Below are positions 44,653 to 56,605 of a DNA stretch of 64,000 nucleotides, one piece after another. The notes beneath the pieces were generated by a model. It searched no databases. It saw only the letters and a list, made by a program, of their open reading frames with translations, and was not told where the DNA came from. The position numbers and the translations under genes are program-made. The DNA lies in assembly GCA_023052935.1 (NCBI GenBank), contig CM041292.1, positions 31,631,454-31,695,453 of the forward strand, written 5' to 3'. Source of the stretch: Piezodorus guildinii (lineage: Eukaryota > Arthropoda > Insecta > Hemiptera > Pentatomidae). The stretch's first letter is position 1. Each line of letters starts with the position of its first letter.

Positions 44653-44790
44653 ACTGGGCAATGACCCTAAAAATATAAATAATCTCATAAAAAACTGTGC
44701 TCAGATTAAGATTCCTCACTCCTAAAAAAAGAAACTTAATCGGAGGACAGTTTTTGACGAGATTATTTATATTTTTAGGGTTATTACCAA
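44653..44790. mobile_element. 138-bp foldback (MITE-like) element
   Basis: The left arm contains ATGACCCTAAAAATATAAAT then AATCTC, and the right arm is its reverse complement with few changes (GAGATTATTTATATTTTTAG then GGTTAT). The pairing continues inward (AGATTAAGATTC against GAAACTTAATCG), leaving a loop of about 15 bases. No coding sequence. Another diverged arm-like segment lies at about 44570-44620. Confidence 0.7.
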
Positions 44791-44984
44791 GCATAAAAAT
44801 TAAGTAATTTTTTTTTCCGTAAACAATTTTTTATTGAGTAATATAACAATCTGTTCAAATTAGGTCAGTAAATAATTTAATGTATTTTTTTTTTATTATG
44901 TTTGATTCAAAGAAGGATGTAGCCACTGGAGGATTTAAAATGTCGCACAATGCTTGATTAGAGAACTTGTATTCCTTTAGTATA

Positions 44985-45715
44985 AATTAAATAAATAAAT
45001 TCTTTATTATTCTGAGACGTTCCTTTAGAATAACGTTGACATAACATATAAATTGGGCTTCAGAGTCTTAGAGCAATTTATTATTTATAAACAATTTAAC
45101 TAAAACTAATCGTTAACAGACATACGCAAATATGTAGAAAATAAACTAAAATAGAGTTATTTAAAATTTTGTTCTGACTGGATGGTCATGAAATGAATGA
45201 ATTTGCGGGATTTGAATGTAGGAAGAGAGTTCGAGTGACGGATAGAAAGAGGAATAGAATTCCACTGGATTGATGATCGGATAAGGAATGATCTGTCAAA
45301 ATGTGCAGATTGGTGGGGCGTTGTGTATAAATCTGAAGGCCTAGAGCGTGTACAGCGGGAATGGACAGAGGATTTGAATTGTAAAAGGTTAAAAATGCAT
45401 GATCGACGGCGGGATTGGATAACTTGGTATAGGAATGATGCAAGGAAATACTTGCGACAATTGTAAGGATAAAGCCACTTCAACTCGGTATTGAATTCGG
45501 AGACGGAGGTGTATCTCGGGAACCCGAAGATAAATCGAACAAAGCTATTAATTAGGCGTTTTATTTTTACTTCGAGATCCCCAGAAACACAACCGTATAC
45601 GGTACAGCAGTAGTCAAAGTGGGGGAATATTAGAGAGCTAACGAGGAGATTCCGGGTTTCATATGAGAATAGGTGACGGAGGGAATTCAGTCGCATCATC
45701 GCGGCGGCTCAAATG
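44985..45715 (-). mobile_element. CR1/L2-like non-LTR retrotransposon fragment (reverse transcriptase C-terminus)
   Basis: An open frame from about 45699 to 45157 on the - strand reads LRHLFSYETRNLLVSSLIFP, HFDYCCTVYGCVSGD, FVRFIFGFPRYTSVSEFNTE, then ends in a segment with RSFLIRSSIQWNSIPLSIRH and LPTFKSRKF. The pattern LV.SLI.PH.DYC..V and W.....IPLSIR...SL..FK..L is typical of the end of CR1/L2/Jockey-group reverse transcriptases. An AT-rich 3' part with AATAAAGAATTTATTTATTT ends it near 44985. The family name is tentative. Confidence 0.85.
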
Positions 45716-45880
45716 GGCTTGCTAAGATTTTACGATTGAAGACCGAATTCCTCAAAGTTAATATGCGCTGAACTGACTGGTAGGCGTCCAAGAGGTAGAC
45801 CGAGGTGTAGATGGGAGGATTGTATTACGTCAAAGATCAGTGGTATCGGTATCTAAACTTAGGTGGTTATTATTATTATT
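45703..45880 (+). mobile_element. RTE-like LINE 3' end with (TTA)n tail
   Basis: Reads RRLKWAC, then with a frameshift LTGRRPRGRPRCRWEDCIT, and ends in TTATTATTATTATT. It matches the copy at 63710-64000 in both the GRRPxGRPxxR motif and the tail. It directly abuts the 5' truncation of the antisense CR1/L2-like copy. Confidence 0.75.
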
Positions 45881-46339
45881 GGAAAAGATAATAATATTCC
45901 AATATCACAACATCTCTTATAAGTTGTGACTTGATCATATATAAGATTATTTAAAAAATTCTCTTTGTTCATCTGGTGGTCTTAATTTCGAAAATTTTTT
46001 AGATCAATCTTCAAAAATAACCGATTTTTGGTGGAATTAAATCTATTATAATTTGTGACTTGTATGTACAGATCAAAGATTTTTTTTGCGCTTTAAACTC
46101 TAAAACCCTATACATATTTTTCTGTATCTTCTGGTTATTATGAGTTATGGCCGTATTTATAGATAAAATTAATTTTTTTTTCTTTTCTTGTTTATAATTA
46201 TTCGCGTTTTTTGTTTTTGTTTGGTTAAAAACACTCATGCATTTTTACATAAATAACATGAAGTTTCTTTCATAATAATTTATATATATTTTATTCTTCT
46301 TCCTTTTTCAGGAGTAATTGGAATAAAAAACCCAGACAG

Positions 46340-46366
46340 AAAAAAAAAAAAAAAAAAAAAAAAAAT
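46340..46366. repeat. Poly-A run (27 bases)
   Basis: Pure A run, possibly the tail of an unrecognised retroposed element. Confidence 0.8.
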
Positions 46367-47162
46367 GATGCAATGACCCCGAAATCATAATTTATAAAAA
46401 ACTGTGCGAATATGAATACAATTATCCCATTCATAATTATTATGACTAAGCTGTTTACAAATGTAGAATCTCACGCTAAGTGCTGATTTTTTCCTAATTA
46501 ACATATCTAAAGTAAGATTGTATTTTGAAGGTTTGTTGTATGCTTATTTTGCATAAGGTTTTTTATTATTTTTTTTATTATTAGAGTGCGGAAAAGGAAT
46601 TATTAAAAATCTTTCGAATTATAAATGTATTATTATTTACATTCACAAATGTGTTGAAGCGCATCTAGAAAATGTGATTTATTAACGTTTTAAAATCTTC
46701 CTGATCTAGATCCTGAGTTTAGAAGATCACAAAATTAATTTAAAAGATGCTAAGGCCAATTTATTTTTAATTGTCTTCGAGGTAAGCCAGATGACAGGGA
46801 GGATGATAGTTAAGATAATATTTGATTTTGTGTGGTTATGTGTCGATGAATAAAATGTGTTATATTTATAGCGTATGTAAGAATTTATTGTTGGGATGTT
46901 TTTGTAATGGTGTATTGTGTGATTTGAAATATACTATGGCGCGTAGGCAATTTATTGTATAATTTTAGACTGCGTTGATTGTATTAGTCTATGTGTACGT
47001 TTTATGGCTAACATCAAATTATGTCAAGATAAATTTAATTTGGTAAATTAAATTTTAAAAATTAATAATAAAAATAATTCAAGGGTTGATACCAGCGAGT
47101 AGGAATACGAAAACCTTTCTGATTTGACTTTTAATTACATATAATACATACATAATATATTG

Positions 47163-47375
47163 CCATGGAAAGTATTGTGATCGTGAAAATTTTTAAATTC
47201 GAGTTTTCACCGAAAATACACGTTATAGAGTCCTTTGAGTCGGAATGACCATTTAGTGAGCTTCTGTATGCACGTGACTTAGTTGTTGGTCATGATTTTT
47301 GTTGGTCTCACAGGTCACTGAGTCCCGCAAAAAATTGTGTTTTGTTCTGTGTATATATCTCCGTGTGTGTTTATT
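47163..47375 (+). repeat. REP1 copy, partial (left end)
   Basis: Starts GGAAAGTATTGTGATCGTGA and shares GAGTTTTCACCGAAAATACA and AGTCCCGCAAAAAA with other REP1 copies. A local duplication or insertion interrupts it. Confidence 0.65.
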
Positions 47376-48089
47376 AAGTAGGTCGAAAACGATAACTTTT
47401 ATAAAATTTATATTCATATTCCTTCTTGAGGTGTGAAGTTTAATAGAAAATACGGTTATTTTATATTTATTATAATACGCTGATAGTATGTGAGAGTGTA
47501 TGATAGTTCAAAATAATCATCCCATCAAACTTTTACATATTTACATATTCTCCAACTCTCATCATGTAGCGTAGCCTTAAGAATTGTCTTAACCGAGCTG
47601 ATTTTATAGTTGCAGATGGTATTGAGTTGGATATCTGTCTTCAAAACTTTCTCAATGTAATCGCGATATTCTATTTGTATTCTATGAGAAGTTGATCGAT
47701 GGGCAATACTCCAGTCCATTGATTGTAGAGCTATTTAAATCGATTCATTGATGGATGCGTTCTCACGTAAGCGGTAGAGCCCAACAGAAATATTAACTAC
47801 CGCTCACCTTGCCCGAGTAAGCGAATACTCTAAGAGATCAAACAAAACATTGAAAACAATCTATTTGCATATAATTAATATACATTAGACATTATACAGG
47901 TCAAATTCCTAGAATAAGTGTTCTGTAGGCATTATTTAGTTTCATACATTTAAACATTTATTTAAATCGACTTGCATTGGTTTGAATATATTGAAATTAT
48001 TAAAAATGTATAATTCACTGTAGTTATAATGAATATGAATTAATTACTTGAGTTGTTTGGGTTTGCAGTCTTCTGTCTGGAGATCTCTC

Positions 48090-48128
48090 CGATAATCGCC
48101 ATAACTAAGGCCGAAACGTCGGCGTACA
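48090..48128 (+). repeat. Possible degenerate hammerhead-like motif
   Basis: CCGATAA is followed by GCC-loop-GGC (48098-48111), then CGAAAC and CGTCGGCG, which could be a stem III hairpin. The CTGATGA consensus is broken at two positions, so this is only suggestive. Confidence 0.3.
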
Positions 48129-48248
48129 TATCATTATTTAAGGTTGATCTCATAAATGATCGTATCACCTTAAGCAACTTCTTCATTTTCATTCTAGTCA
48201 ATTAGTCATTGATCAGTACAAATTATTTAATTATGTAATGTAATTTAC

Positions 48249-49460
48249 GGCAGTCGCTACGAGAAAACTCGTTCGAGGAATGGACCAGCTGCAGGTGGCA
48301 GGGCATTGGGGTACGACATTTTAAAGAAACCCCGAAAGCTAACAAATTTATGTACGAAAAGCAGATACTTTCGGGGTCTGAATGGTCCAATGCCCTGAAA
48401 CTTAATATCAATTATGCACCCCTGCGTGGAGTCCCAGGTGTCAGCGGACAGGTCAGAGATGTTGGGTCCCTCTGTCGCAAATGCAACAGAGAGCCAGAAA
48501 CACCAGCTCACGTGCTGGGAAAATGTCCCAACAACTCCCTCCTGATAACACGCCGTCACCATAGAGTAAAGCATGAGTTGATGAGGCTCCTTAAAGAACG
48601 AGATTTTGCCTGCTTCGAGGAAGTTTACTGTGTGGATACGGATGGATACACGCGATATACTGATATCGTGGCATTTCCTAAGACCGGAAATTCGGCTGTC
48701 ATTCTGGATCCCACCGTGAGATATGAATCTAACGACCTTGAACTGGCAAGTAAAGTGGAAAGGGAAAAGAGAGGAATCTACGAAAAATGTATCCCTTTCC
48801 TCAAGGAAAAGTTCCGCGAGAGCCAAGGCGAGAGATACTTCTACGTAAAAGGCCTTTGGTTCGGAGCCCGCGGAGCTGTGCCAGGTTCAACAAGGAGCTT
48901 CATGGAGGACATAGGTGTCGATATAAAAGACGTAGCAAGGATAGCAGAAAGTGTGGTTCTCGACTCTCTGGGAATTATACACTATCACATCTACTCCTAA
49001 CAGGTATAATTGGAGGGGCATGCATGTGCATCTGTGTTCAGTTATATTTTAATGTTAACAGATTATTTTAATATAAATATATTGATTTTGGGTGCTGAGT
49101 GTTTTTATTGATGATAGTGTGATTTTTTAGTATGTAGTTGTTTAATGTATATATTATTTGTTGTTTTGTTTTTTTTGTTGTTGTTTTTTAAAATTTAATC
49201 TTCGGTGTATATGTATAGATATATCTAAGTATTTGTAAGAAAATATGAAACAGTAGAGAAGGAAAAGAGAAAAAAAAAACAAAAAAAAAACAGGAAAAAT
49301 AAGTAGGAAAAAAAAATTTAAAAGAGTAAAAAAATAAAAAAAAAAATATTGTATTATATGTTAAATAAAATGTTAAGAATATTCCTGTAGGAAAAAAAAT
49401 CGGTATGCTGTGTTATAGCAACCCAATTAAGTTGGGCAGCATCATTTTATTTGTTTATTT
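48249..49460 (+). mobile_element. R2-like LINE, 3' part with restriction-like endonuclease domain
   Basis: The frame is open from about 48250 to the stop at 48998-49000. It reads SFEEWTSCRWQGIGVRHF, then CRKCNREPETPAHVLGKCPN (the C-C-H-C motif), RRHHRVKHELMRLL, and YTDIVAFPKTGNSAVILDPT, which fits the D...D endonuclease core of R2/R4/NeSL-type elements; it ends VVLDSLGIIHYHIYS. These LINEs encode a restriction-like endonuclease, not the APE type. The 3' UTR (49001-49460) is A-rich and ends AAGTTGGGCAGCA. The reverse transcriptase is missing through 5' truncation, but the surviving frame has no stop. Confidence 0.88.
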
Positions 49461-49499
49461 ATGAATAAAGTGTATCTCTCCTCTAAATAATATTGTCAT

Positions 49500-50060
49500 A
49501 TTGCATAGTATGCTATAAAGTGGCTCTTCTGGTTCGTCGATTTTGTTGAACAAGTTGTAACATCTCAGACTCACTTACTTCTAAGAAATGAAATTACAGT
49601 TGTATGCAACTTATCGTTTTCGACCTTGCCTTACCTAATGGGCACACTAACATTTTTGTGAGTGAAATTTTAAAATATCGGCCACAAGTCCTTTATTAAA
49701 CTTATATGGTATTAGAGCCCATTAAATTTTACATCTATATAGCGAGTTTGATCAAAATCATTACAGCCGTTTATGAGAAAATCGTGAAAGGGTGCAAAAT
49801 GCATGGTTTAAATTGGCTCTTCTGGTAAGCTGACTTTGATGAAAAAGTTGCTGTTACATCTCAGGCGCATTGTTGTCTTAAATTTGAAATTTTAGTTTCA
49901 TACGACTTTTCGTTTTCACGCTTGACGTACCACACACACCTTTTTGTGGGACTTGGTCATTTGGACTCGGGGGACCCTAAAACGTGTATTTCCGTTGAAA
50001 ACTGGAATTCGAAAATTTTTACGATCGCAATACTTTCCCTTACTATATATAGTAAGTGAA
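49500..50060 (-). repeat. REP1 copies (one complete end plus a partial tandem unit)
   Basis: On the - strand it starts CTTACTATATATAGTAAGGG and shares GCGATCGTAAAAATTTTCGA, ACGGAAATACACG, GTCCCACAAAAAGGTGTG and ACCATGCATTTTGCACC with the other copies. Part of the unit is repeated at 49500-49690. Confidence 0.8.
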
Positions 50061-50099
50061 AATAATAAAATTGAGTAGAACTAATAAAACATTGATTAA

Positions 50100-50800
50100 C
50101 TTGAATTTATTTAGAAACACGTCGTTTTATTAAAAAATCCATTATATTATTACCTGAAATAATAATCAGTTAGTGTTATCAGTTATTGATCAACCTTTAT
50201 TAACGTTTACAAGCTTGTGTATAAGATAATATATTTTTTTTTTAAATCTTTAGCTTTCCATTGATATATTATACATGTATATTACTGTTCTAATGTTCAA
50301 AAATGAAAAATTGCATTAAAAAATAATTTTGCAGTTTTCTCCTTTAGTTACAGATCGAATTAGTTCAACTTATATATTTACCTGTTTTTTATCGTTGATA
50401 ATAAGATTATATTGTTATTTTTATAGAATCTACAAAATTAAAGATAGTTTAGATGAATACAATTTAAAGTTTCGGCATTTAAGCCCCATTAGACTATTTC
50501 AATCAGAATAAAACCTACATGATATCAAATCCCATTAAATATTACATCGATATAGCGAGTTTAATCAAAATCGTTAGAGCCGTTAACGAGAAAATCGTAA
50601 ATTGGGGCAAAATGCATGGTATAAAGTGGCTCACTGGTAAGTTCATTTTGATGAAAAAGGATTTGTAACGTCTCGGGCATATATTTGTCTTTAATATGAA
50701 ATTTCAGTTTCATAGGACTTTTACGCGTTGGAGTTACCACACACACAACACAGACCTTTTTTCGGGACTTGGTTATTTGGGCTCATATTTCATATATATG
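50100..50800 (-). repeat. REP1 copy
   Basis: Contains CCATGCATTTTGCCCC, GCTATATCGATGTAATATTT and GGAGAAAACTGC on the - strand. Joined to the preceding copy by a sequence also found between the copies at 54.4 and 55.2 kb. No coding sequence. Confidence 0.8.
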
Positions 50801-51067
50801 TAAGTGAAAGTAAAAACAAAAATTGTAACTGTAACCGATCTCAATTTGTTAACAAGACAAAACTCCCAATATAAAGAGAGGACATATTAAGGAACTTCAC
50901 TGAATGAAGCCACATTTATCATTTTGTGACTTTAAAATATATATCATATTGTATACATTTTCTGAAATTATTATAACCCTATAAAGTCAAAACTACATCA
51001 TGTTTTTTTTTTTTTCTTTTAACATTTACTTATATTTATAAGTTTTACTTTTACCTGTATATGAAAT

Positions 51068-51963
51068 AGATAGTAAGGGAAAGTATTGGGGTAGAGAAAA
51101 TTTTCGGATTCGAATTTTTCACCGGAAAATGCAAGTTTTAGTGTCCCCCCGAGTCCTAATGACCAAGTCCCGGAAAAAAGGTGTGTGGTCACTGTAGCTC
51201 AAAGACGATAAATTATATGTAACTGAAGTTTCATATTTTAAGAATGTTGTGATGATTTGCCGAAGATGTGATGATAAGAATGATGTGCCAAAGATGTTAC
51301 AGCAACTTTTTCAACGAAATCGGCGAGCCAGAAGATTCACTTTATACTATCCATTTCGCTCCTTATTTAAAAATACTATGTAAATTATTTAACCCAATTT
51401 TCTCAAAACGGCTCTAACGATTTTGATTAACCTTACTATATCTATGTAAAATTAATTAGGTTTTTATATCATGTAGATTTTATTCTGATTGAAATCTTCT
51501 GACAGAAAATTGCCTTTAATTTCGTAGATTTTATAAAAATTTCCATATAATCTTTTAAAGGTTAATAAAAAACGAATAGATGTTTAATTTGAACGAATTC
51601 GATATCCAACTAAAGAAGAAAAGAGCAAAAATATTTGTTTTAAGAAATTTTTGTGTTTTCGAACATAAGAAGAGTAACACAGATGTATAACATACCGTTG
51701 GAAAACTACAAATTTTAGAAAAAAAAAAGAAATCTTATTTACAAAATTGTACAACTTAACTAAGAGCAATGAAAAACTGATAAAACTAACTTATTGTCGT
51801 AGATAATATAATACATTATTTAATAAAACACATATTTCTATTGAAACTCAATGTTATTTATTCATTAACAGTTTATATTCATCTCTATATGTATTCAAAT
51901 TTTTTTGAATTAATTTTAACAAGTAGGGAAGTAAACGTAGTGTGTTGCGCGCACCAGATTTTT
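51068..51963 (+). repeat. REP1 copy, near full length (0.9 kb)
   Basis: Runs from ATAGTAAGGGAAAGTATTG to the far end GTGTTGCGCGCACCAGATTT. Has the shared GGCGAGCCAGAAGATTCACT and CTCAAAACGGCTCTAACGAT segments. No open frame conserved between copies. Confidence 0.8.
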
Positions 51964-52019
51964 TTCTACTTATTTATATCATAAGCTTAAAAAAAAAATG
52001 TTTCTTAGTTCTTGGTTAG

Positions 52020-52432
52020 TAGCTATACCGTATCTTTAATTTTGTAGATAAAAAAAAAATATCTTGTTATATTTGATAATAAAAAGGTTGAATACACAAG
52101 TTGAACGAATTTGATATCCAACAAAAGGAGAAAAGCGCAAACTTTTAATGTTTTTTCTTTTTTATCTTAAGTATAGCAACGCAGACGTATAATATACCGC
52201 TGGAAAGCTATAGAATTCATAAAAATAATATCTTATACACAAAGTTGTAAAATGTAATAGTAAGTTATGCTAAAACTAACTTATTGTTGCTGATAATAAT
52301 GTAATAGAATATTTAATGCAACACATGTTTCTATCGAAACTCAATGTGATTACCTTTTTTCATCTTGAAAATCTATTTTAAAGCTACTAAATAGTTTTTA
52401 TGAAGGGACGAAAGTGTAAATCGTGTGTTTAA
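52020..52432 (+). repeat. REP1 copy, right half
   Basis: Shares GATATCCAACAAAAGGAGAA, ATACCGCTGGAAAGCTATAG and ACACATGTTTCTATCGAAAC with other REP1 copies, and ends near a degenerate GTGTAAATCGTGTGTTT. Confidence 0.7.
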
Positions 52433-53519
52433 TTTATTCATGCGAGATGTAACTAATTTACATTATTCAGTAAACAGTCTCGTTACAAATCTTAATAATG
52501 GAGAAAAAATTAATATTTTATGCGTTGTGAATCCTCTCGGAGTCCCTGTTTGAATATGGAGTATGGAATTTTGTGGTTTTTTATTCACAAAAAATCTCAT
52601 AAATGTAAGCTATTTTTTATCAAAGCCTCATTCAAAGAAGCTTATCAGAGCTGGATGTGGGGCTGGTATCGAGGTTCTCCAGAGATAATTTTGTAATTTA
52701 AGGATGTTTAAATATACAGTCCGATATACAACATAATGATATAAGAGTGTATCTCCAGATTTTTGTCATGGCGAAAATATCTTATTTTTTCTCGGAGTTT
52801 TACGTCATTTCCATCTCCGATTACGAACACAGGATCCATCAGACTTTGGCGATATAGTTAACTTATTTGATGGAAGTGTATCAATCTAGAAGCCGGAGGC
52901 AGGTTTAGATCACCGATCAAACATACACCTGTAACAGGTCCCATTTAATTTCAAATGTTTTTTTGATTTTACAATAATGAAATCTTATTCCAAAATCGTA
53001 CGTCTTGCTGCTTCAAAGTGAAAATAAATCAGTATCAGGCGATAAAACTATTTTTTAGCTCAACTTTAGGAAGGTATTGCCAGTAAAATATTTAAAAGAA
53101 AGTGTTGTAAAATAGAAAATAATTTTAAATCTTTATTATTACTTTCAATAACCTTTACAATGTTTAAAATTACAATTTTTTTTTAATGTGTGAATTACAT
53201 AATAATTGTTTTCTAAAGTTATAAGTTATGAGGATATTCAATAATAATAATACCTCCTTTTTTATTTTTTTTATTTATATATTGAGATGTATTACAATTT
53301 GTTACAAAATGAACAGTAGTAATAATGATGTGATACACATTCATACAATATATACAAAAAATAATAACAAAAGTCAAATTACATAAAATAGAAAATAAAT
53401 ACATTCATTCCACTTGTGGAGAAAAAGCGGAATCCAAGAGATCCCAGCGCCTCTATCTCAGCCACATCACTGGTGTGAGCCAGTGGAGGCTGAGTTAGAG
53501 CGCTGTAGCCACAAACATA

Positions 53520-53838
53520 CAGTATATGAGTGGAGGATCTGATCAGTGTCAGTACTCCAATTTAAATGTTTACAATACGTCTCGCGGGCACTGCCTTATC
53601 AATCTTCGAGGAGGATTGTAGGATGATGAGTAAGGTTCTGATGAAAATTTGGATGGTACCAGGTCTAAATAAATGTAATATTAAGGTCATGGTGTAGGGT
53701 ACAGTTGGTAACCTAATAAGGAGCATTAACTATTGTTCGGAGGACTTTGGATTGGAAGGATTGGATGCGTTTGATGTTAGAATGTTTAGCTGTCCTCCAC
53801 AGTTTAAGTCCGTAGGTCCATATAGGAATAATACCTTA
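53520..53838 (-). mobile_element. Jockey-like LINE fragment (reverse transcriptase C-terminus)
   Basis: The - strand reads IPIWTYGLKLWRTAKHSNIK, RIQSFQSKVLRTIVNAPYY, then VTNCTLHHDLNI. This is the Jockey-clade pattern PIWTYG..LW..A..SN...IQ..Q.K.LR.I..AP.Y..N..LH.DL. Stops and frameshifts follow. Confidence 0.88.
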
Positions 53839-53947
53839 GGTTCGCTCTACGGCTGAAATAATAAAATAAATAATAATGGTCGGGGTTCGAACCCGAGACA
53901 CGAAAAACAGTAGTCTAGTGCTCTAAAGACTAGACCACGCCGCTCCT
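53839..53947 (-). mobile_element. SINE family 2 head fragment
   Basis: The - strand begins GGAGCGGCGTGGTCTAGTC, has box B GGGTTCGAACCCC, then ATTATTTATTTTATTATTTC. It matches the first ~100 bases of the SINE at 43735-44048. The acceptor stem cannot close, so it is not a tRNA gene. It abuts the Jockey-like fragment. Confidence 0.8.
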
Positions 53948-54365
53948 TGGAAAAATGTTATAATATTAAAAGATAATAATTAAAACAATGACTAGACTAA
54001 CACGTAATATGTATGTTCAACAATACGTTTTTAAACCCGCCTTCGGGGATTATTTTTATTACGTTTGGGTATGGTTGCATAGAAATATATTTATTTTATG
54101 TTATGATTATAATTACTTTCTTACTTTACTAGTGTCTATAAGGGCGTTTACTGAGTAAGTTCGGGGTGGCCCAAAGACTTGGCTAAAAAGGATTTTTTAA
54201 CTTAGCTATACATTTTAATTTTTATTAAATTATTTTATTAGGTTCTATGTTAGCATGCATATAAAAAGAATAGCACAAATTCTATAAATATGAATTTCAG
54301 GTTGTCCTTTCTTCTATAACTTCATTAATGTCTATCATTCGTTATGTATTAAAGGAGATTTTTTT

Positions 54366-55180
54366 TAGATATGAAATATATGTAGTCAGGAAACTTTTGC
54401 GAACGTGAAAATTTTCGAATTCTAGTTTTCAACGGAAATACACGTTTTAGGGTCCCCTGAGCCAAAATAACCAAGTCCCGAAAAAGGTCTGTGTGTGTGT
54501 GTGTGTGTAACTCCAACGCGTAAAAGTCCTATGAAACTGAAATTTCATATTCAAGACAAATATACGCCCGAGACGTTACAAATCCTTTTTCATCAAAATG
54601 AGCTTCCCAGAAGAGCCACTTTATACCATGCATTTTGCACCTTTTTTCGATTTTCTTGAAAACGTTCCGAAGATTTTGATTAAACTCGCTATATCGATGT
54701 AAAATTTAATAGGCTTTAATATAATTTAGGTTTCATTCGGATTAAAATGGTCTGACAGGGCATAAATGCCGATATTTTAGATTTTCTTCCCCTAAAGTAC
54801 CTTTAATTTTGTTGATTCTATAAAAATAACTATATTATCTTGTTACCATTGATGAAAAACAGGTAAATATATAAATTTATTGAATTCGATACCCAACTAA
54901 AGGAGAAAACAGAAAAAATATTTTTTAATGCAATTTTTGTTTTTCAACATATGAGTATACATGTATGATAAACCGTTGGAAAGCTAAAGATTTTAGAAAA
55001 AATATTATCTTATACTCAAGCTTTTAAAAGTTAATAGAGAGTGATGAGAAGAAGATAAAAACTGATTATTTTAGATAATAATATAATCGATTTTTTAATA
55101 AAACACATGTTTCTATATAAATTCAAGTTAATCAATGTTTTATTAGTTCTACTCAATTTTATTATTTTCACTCACTATAT
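54366..55180 (+). repeat. REP1 copy
   Basis: Starts ATATGAAATATATGTAGTCAGG and contains GAACGTGAAAATTTTCGAAT, CCGAAAAAGGTCTGTGTGTG, CCATGCATTTTGCACC and TCGCTATATCGATGTAAAAT. Followed at once by another copy. Confidence 0.8.
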
Positions 55181-55182
55181 AT

Positions 55183-55735
55183 AGTAAGGGAAATTATTGC
55201 GATCGTGAAAATTTTCGAATTCCAGTTTTCAACGGAAATACTCATTTTATGGTGCCCTGAGTCCAAATAACCAAGTCCCACAAAAAGGTCTGTGTGTGTG
55301 TGGTAAATCCCGGGCGGAAACGGTAAGTCCTATGAAACTGAAATTTCATATTTAAGACAAATATACGCCCGAGACGTTACAAAACCTTTTTCATCAAAAT
55401 GAGGTTACCAGAAGAGCCTCTTTATACCATGCATTTTGCACATTTTTTCTATTTTTTCTATAAATCTTTTTTTAGATAATAATATAATAGATTTTTAAAT
55501 AAAACACATGTTTTTATATAAATTCAATTTAATTAAATCATAAATAGTTTCACGTATTTTTATCTCTAACTGTATTAATTCTTTCATTCATTTTAAAAAT
55601 GGAGGTAAGTCAAAGTCGTGCGTTGCCCGTACCAGATTTTCTCTAACTGTATTTGAAAATTCTTTAATTTTTTTTTGATAAGGGCGATAAGTGAAAGTCG
55701 TGTGTTGCCCGCGCCAGATTTTTTTTTTTTTCGTC
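55183..55735 (+). repeat. REP1 copy with internal deletion, intact far end
   Basis: Starts CTATATATAGTAAGGGAAAT, loses a central part after CCATGCATTTTGCACA, and ends AAAGTCGTGTGTTGCCCGCG then CCAGATTTTT. Confidence 0.8.
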
Positions 55736-55799
55736 AATGAGCATTAAAAAAAAGCTTTTCTAGGCTTATAAATTCTAAAGATTCCAAATTCTATTTAGA

Positions 55800-56055
55800 C
55801 AGACGGGAGATCGCAGATTCGAACGAAGTTACAGGATAAGGTAAACCTGGACACGGTGACAGGTGCCTCCGCCCTGCCCAAGAACAGAACGATCAGGGGA
55901 GGACGGCACGGCGGCCGATAAGACGAAGGAAGTGGATACCCACTCCAGACCTCCAGGCCGCCCCTCCTCTGGAGTCTGGAGAAAGCCTCTCAGTCCAGTT
56001 GCTGTGCGACTACGTCGCTGGTCTTCGGCTATGGCTCTCAAACAGGTACGCGATC
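55800..56055. other. GC-rich block, unidentified
   Basis: About 250 bp with high GC, including GGGGAGGACGGCACGGCGGC and CCTCCAGGCCGCCCCTCCTC, in a region otherwise strongly AT-rich. Neither strand gives a protein I recognise. It directly follows a REP1 end. It may be a piece of an unknown element or a captured gene fragment. Confidence 0.35.
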
Positions 56056-56364
56056 TTTTAAAGTATCGATTTGGTGGCAGTACCTCCGACTTTGTTGTTA
56101 TATATCAAGAATAACACCTTATTAGCTTTATTTATCATTAAAAATTTTATTTTTCCATGTAGTTTGAAGACCGCCAAAGTAATTACAGGTTCCCAAGGAA
56201 GCAATTTACAAACGTAGCAATTTATTATATAACTTAAGTAGACCATACGTCTCCATTTTGAGTACGCGCTTTGGCTTAAAATATTTTTTTAACATTTGGT
56301 AGATATTTTTTTATGAATCAACTGTATAAACCAAATAATTATATGTATATGTAGATTTTGCAGT

Positions 56365-56605
56365 GGGTAACATAACGGCCTTCTTCATGGGCTCAAACCT
56401 GGCAGGATATTTTGATGGAAGTAAAAAAATCCTTAGGACTGTCTTCTTACGGAGGGGACGTAAATATGTGGTCCTGAGCCCTTGCAATGTTAGGTACCCA
56501 CAAGAACTCTATCCTGATTACACCTGGATAGGAAAAAATTAGGACTCCCACTGTAGCATCGTCCGATTAACAGCAGCATAAAGTGAATTAGAATTAATAA
56601 AAAAA
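56365..56605 (+). mobile_element. Diverged SINE family 1 copy
   Basis: Aligns to the SINE from CAGTGGGTAACATAACGGCC through GGAGGGGACGT, ACACCTGGATAGG and GACTCCCACTGTAGCATCGT to the tail. The tRNA-like head is damaged. Confidence 0.8.

Noticed and set aside
47755..47830. Short hairpin AGCGGTAG...CTACCGCT resembling a small RNA
   Set aside because: Only an 8-bp stem with a 19-base loop; no promoter boxes or cloverleaf.
48257..48826. 189-codon antisense frame over the R2-like element
   Set aside because: The opposite strand carries a clear zinc-knuckle and endonuclease domain; the antisense frame is a shadow.
53870..53947. tRNA gene candidate
   Set aside because: Same reason: no 3' strand to pair with GGAGCGG, and SINE body sequence follows.
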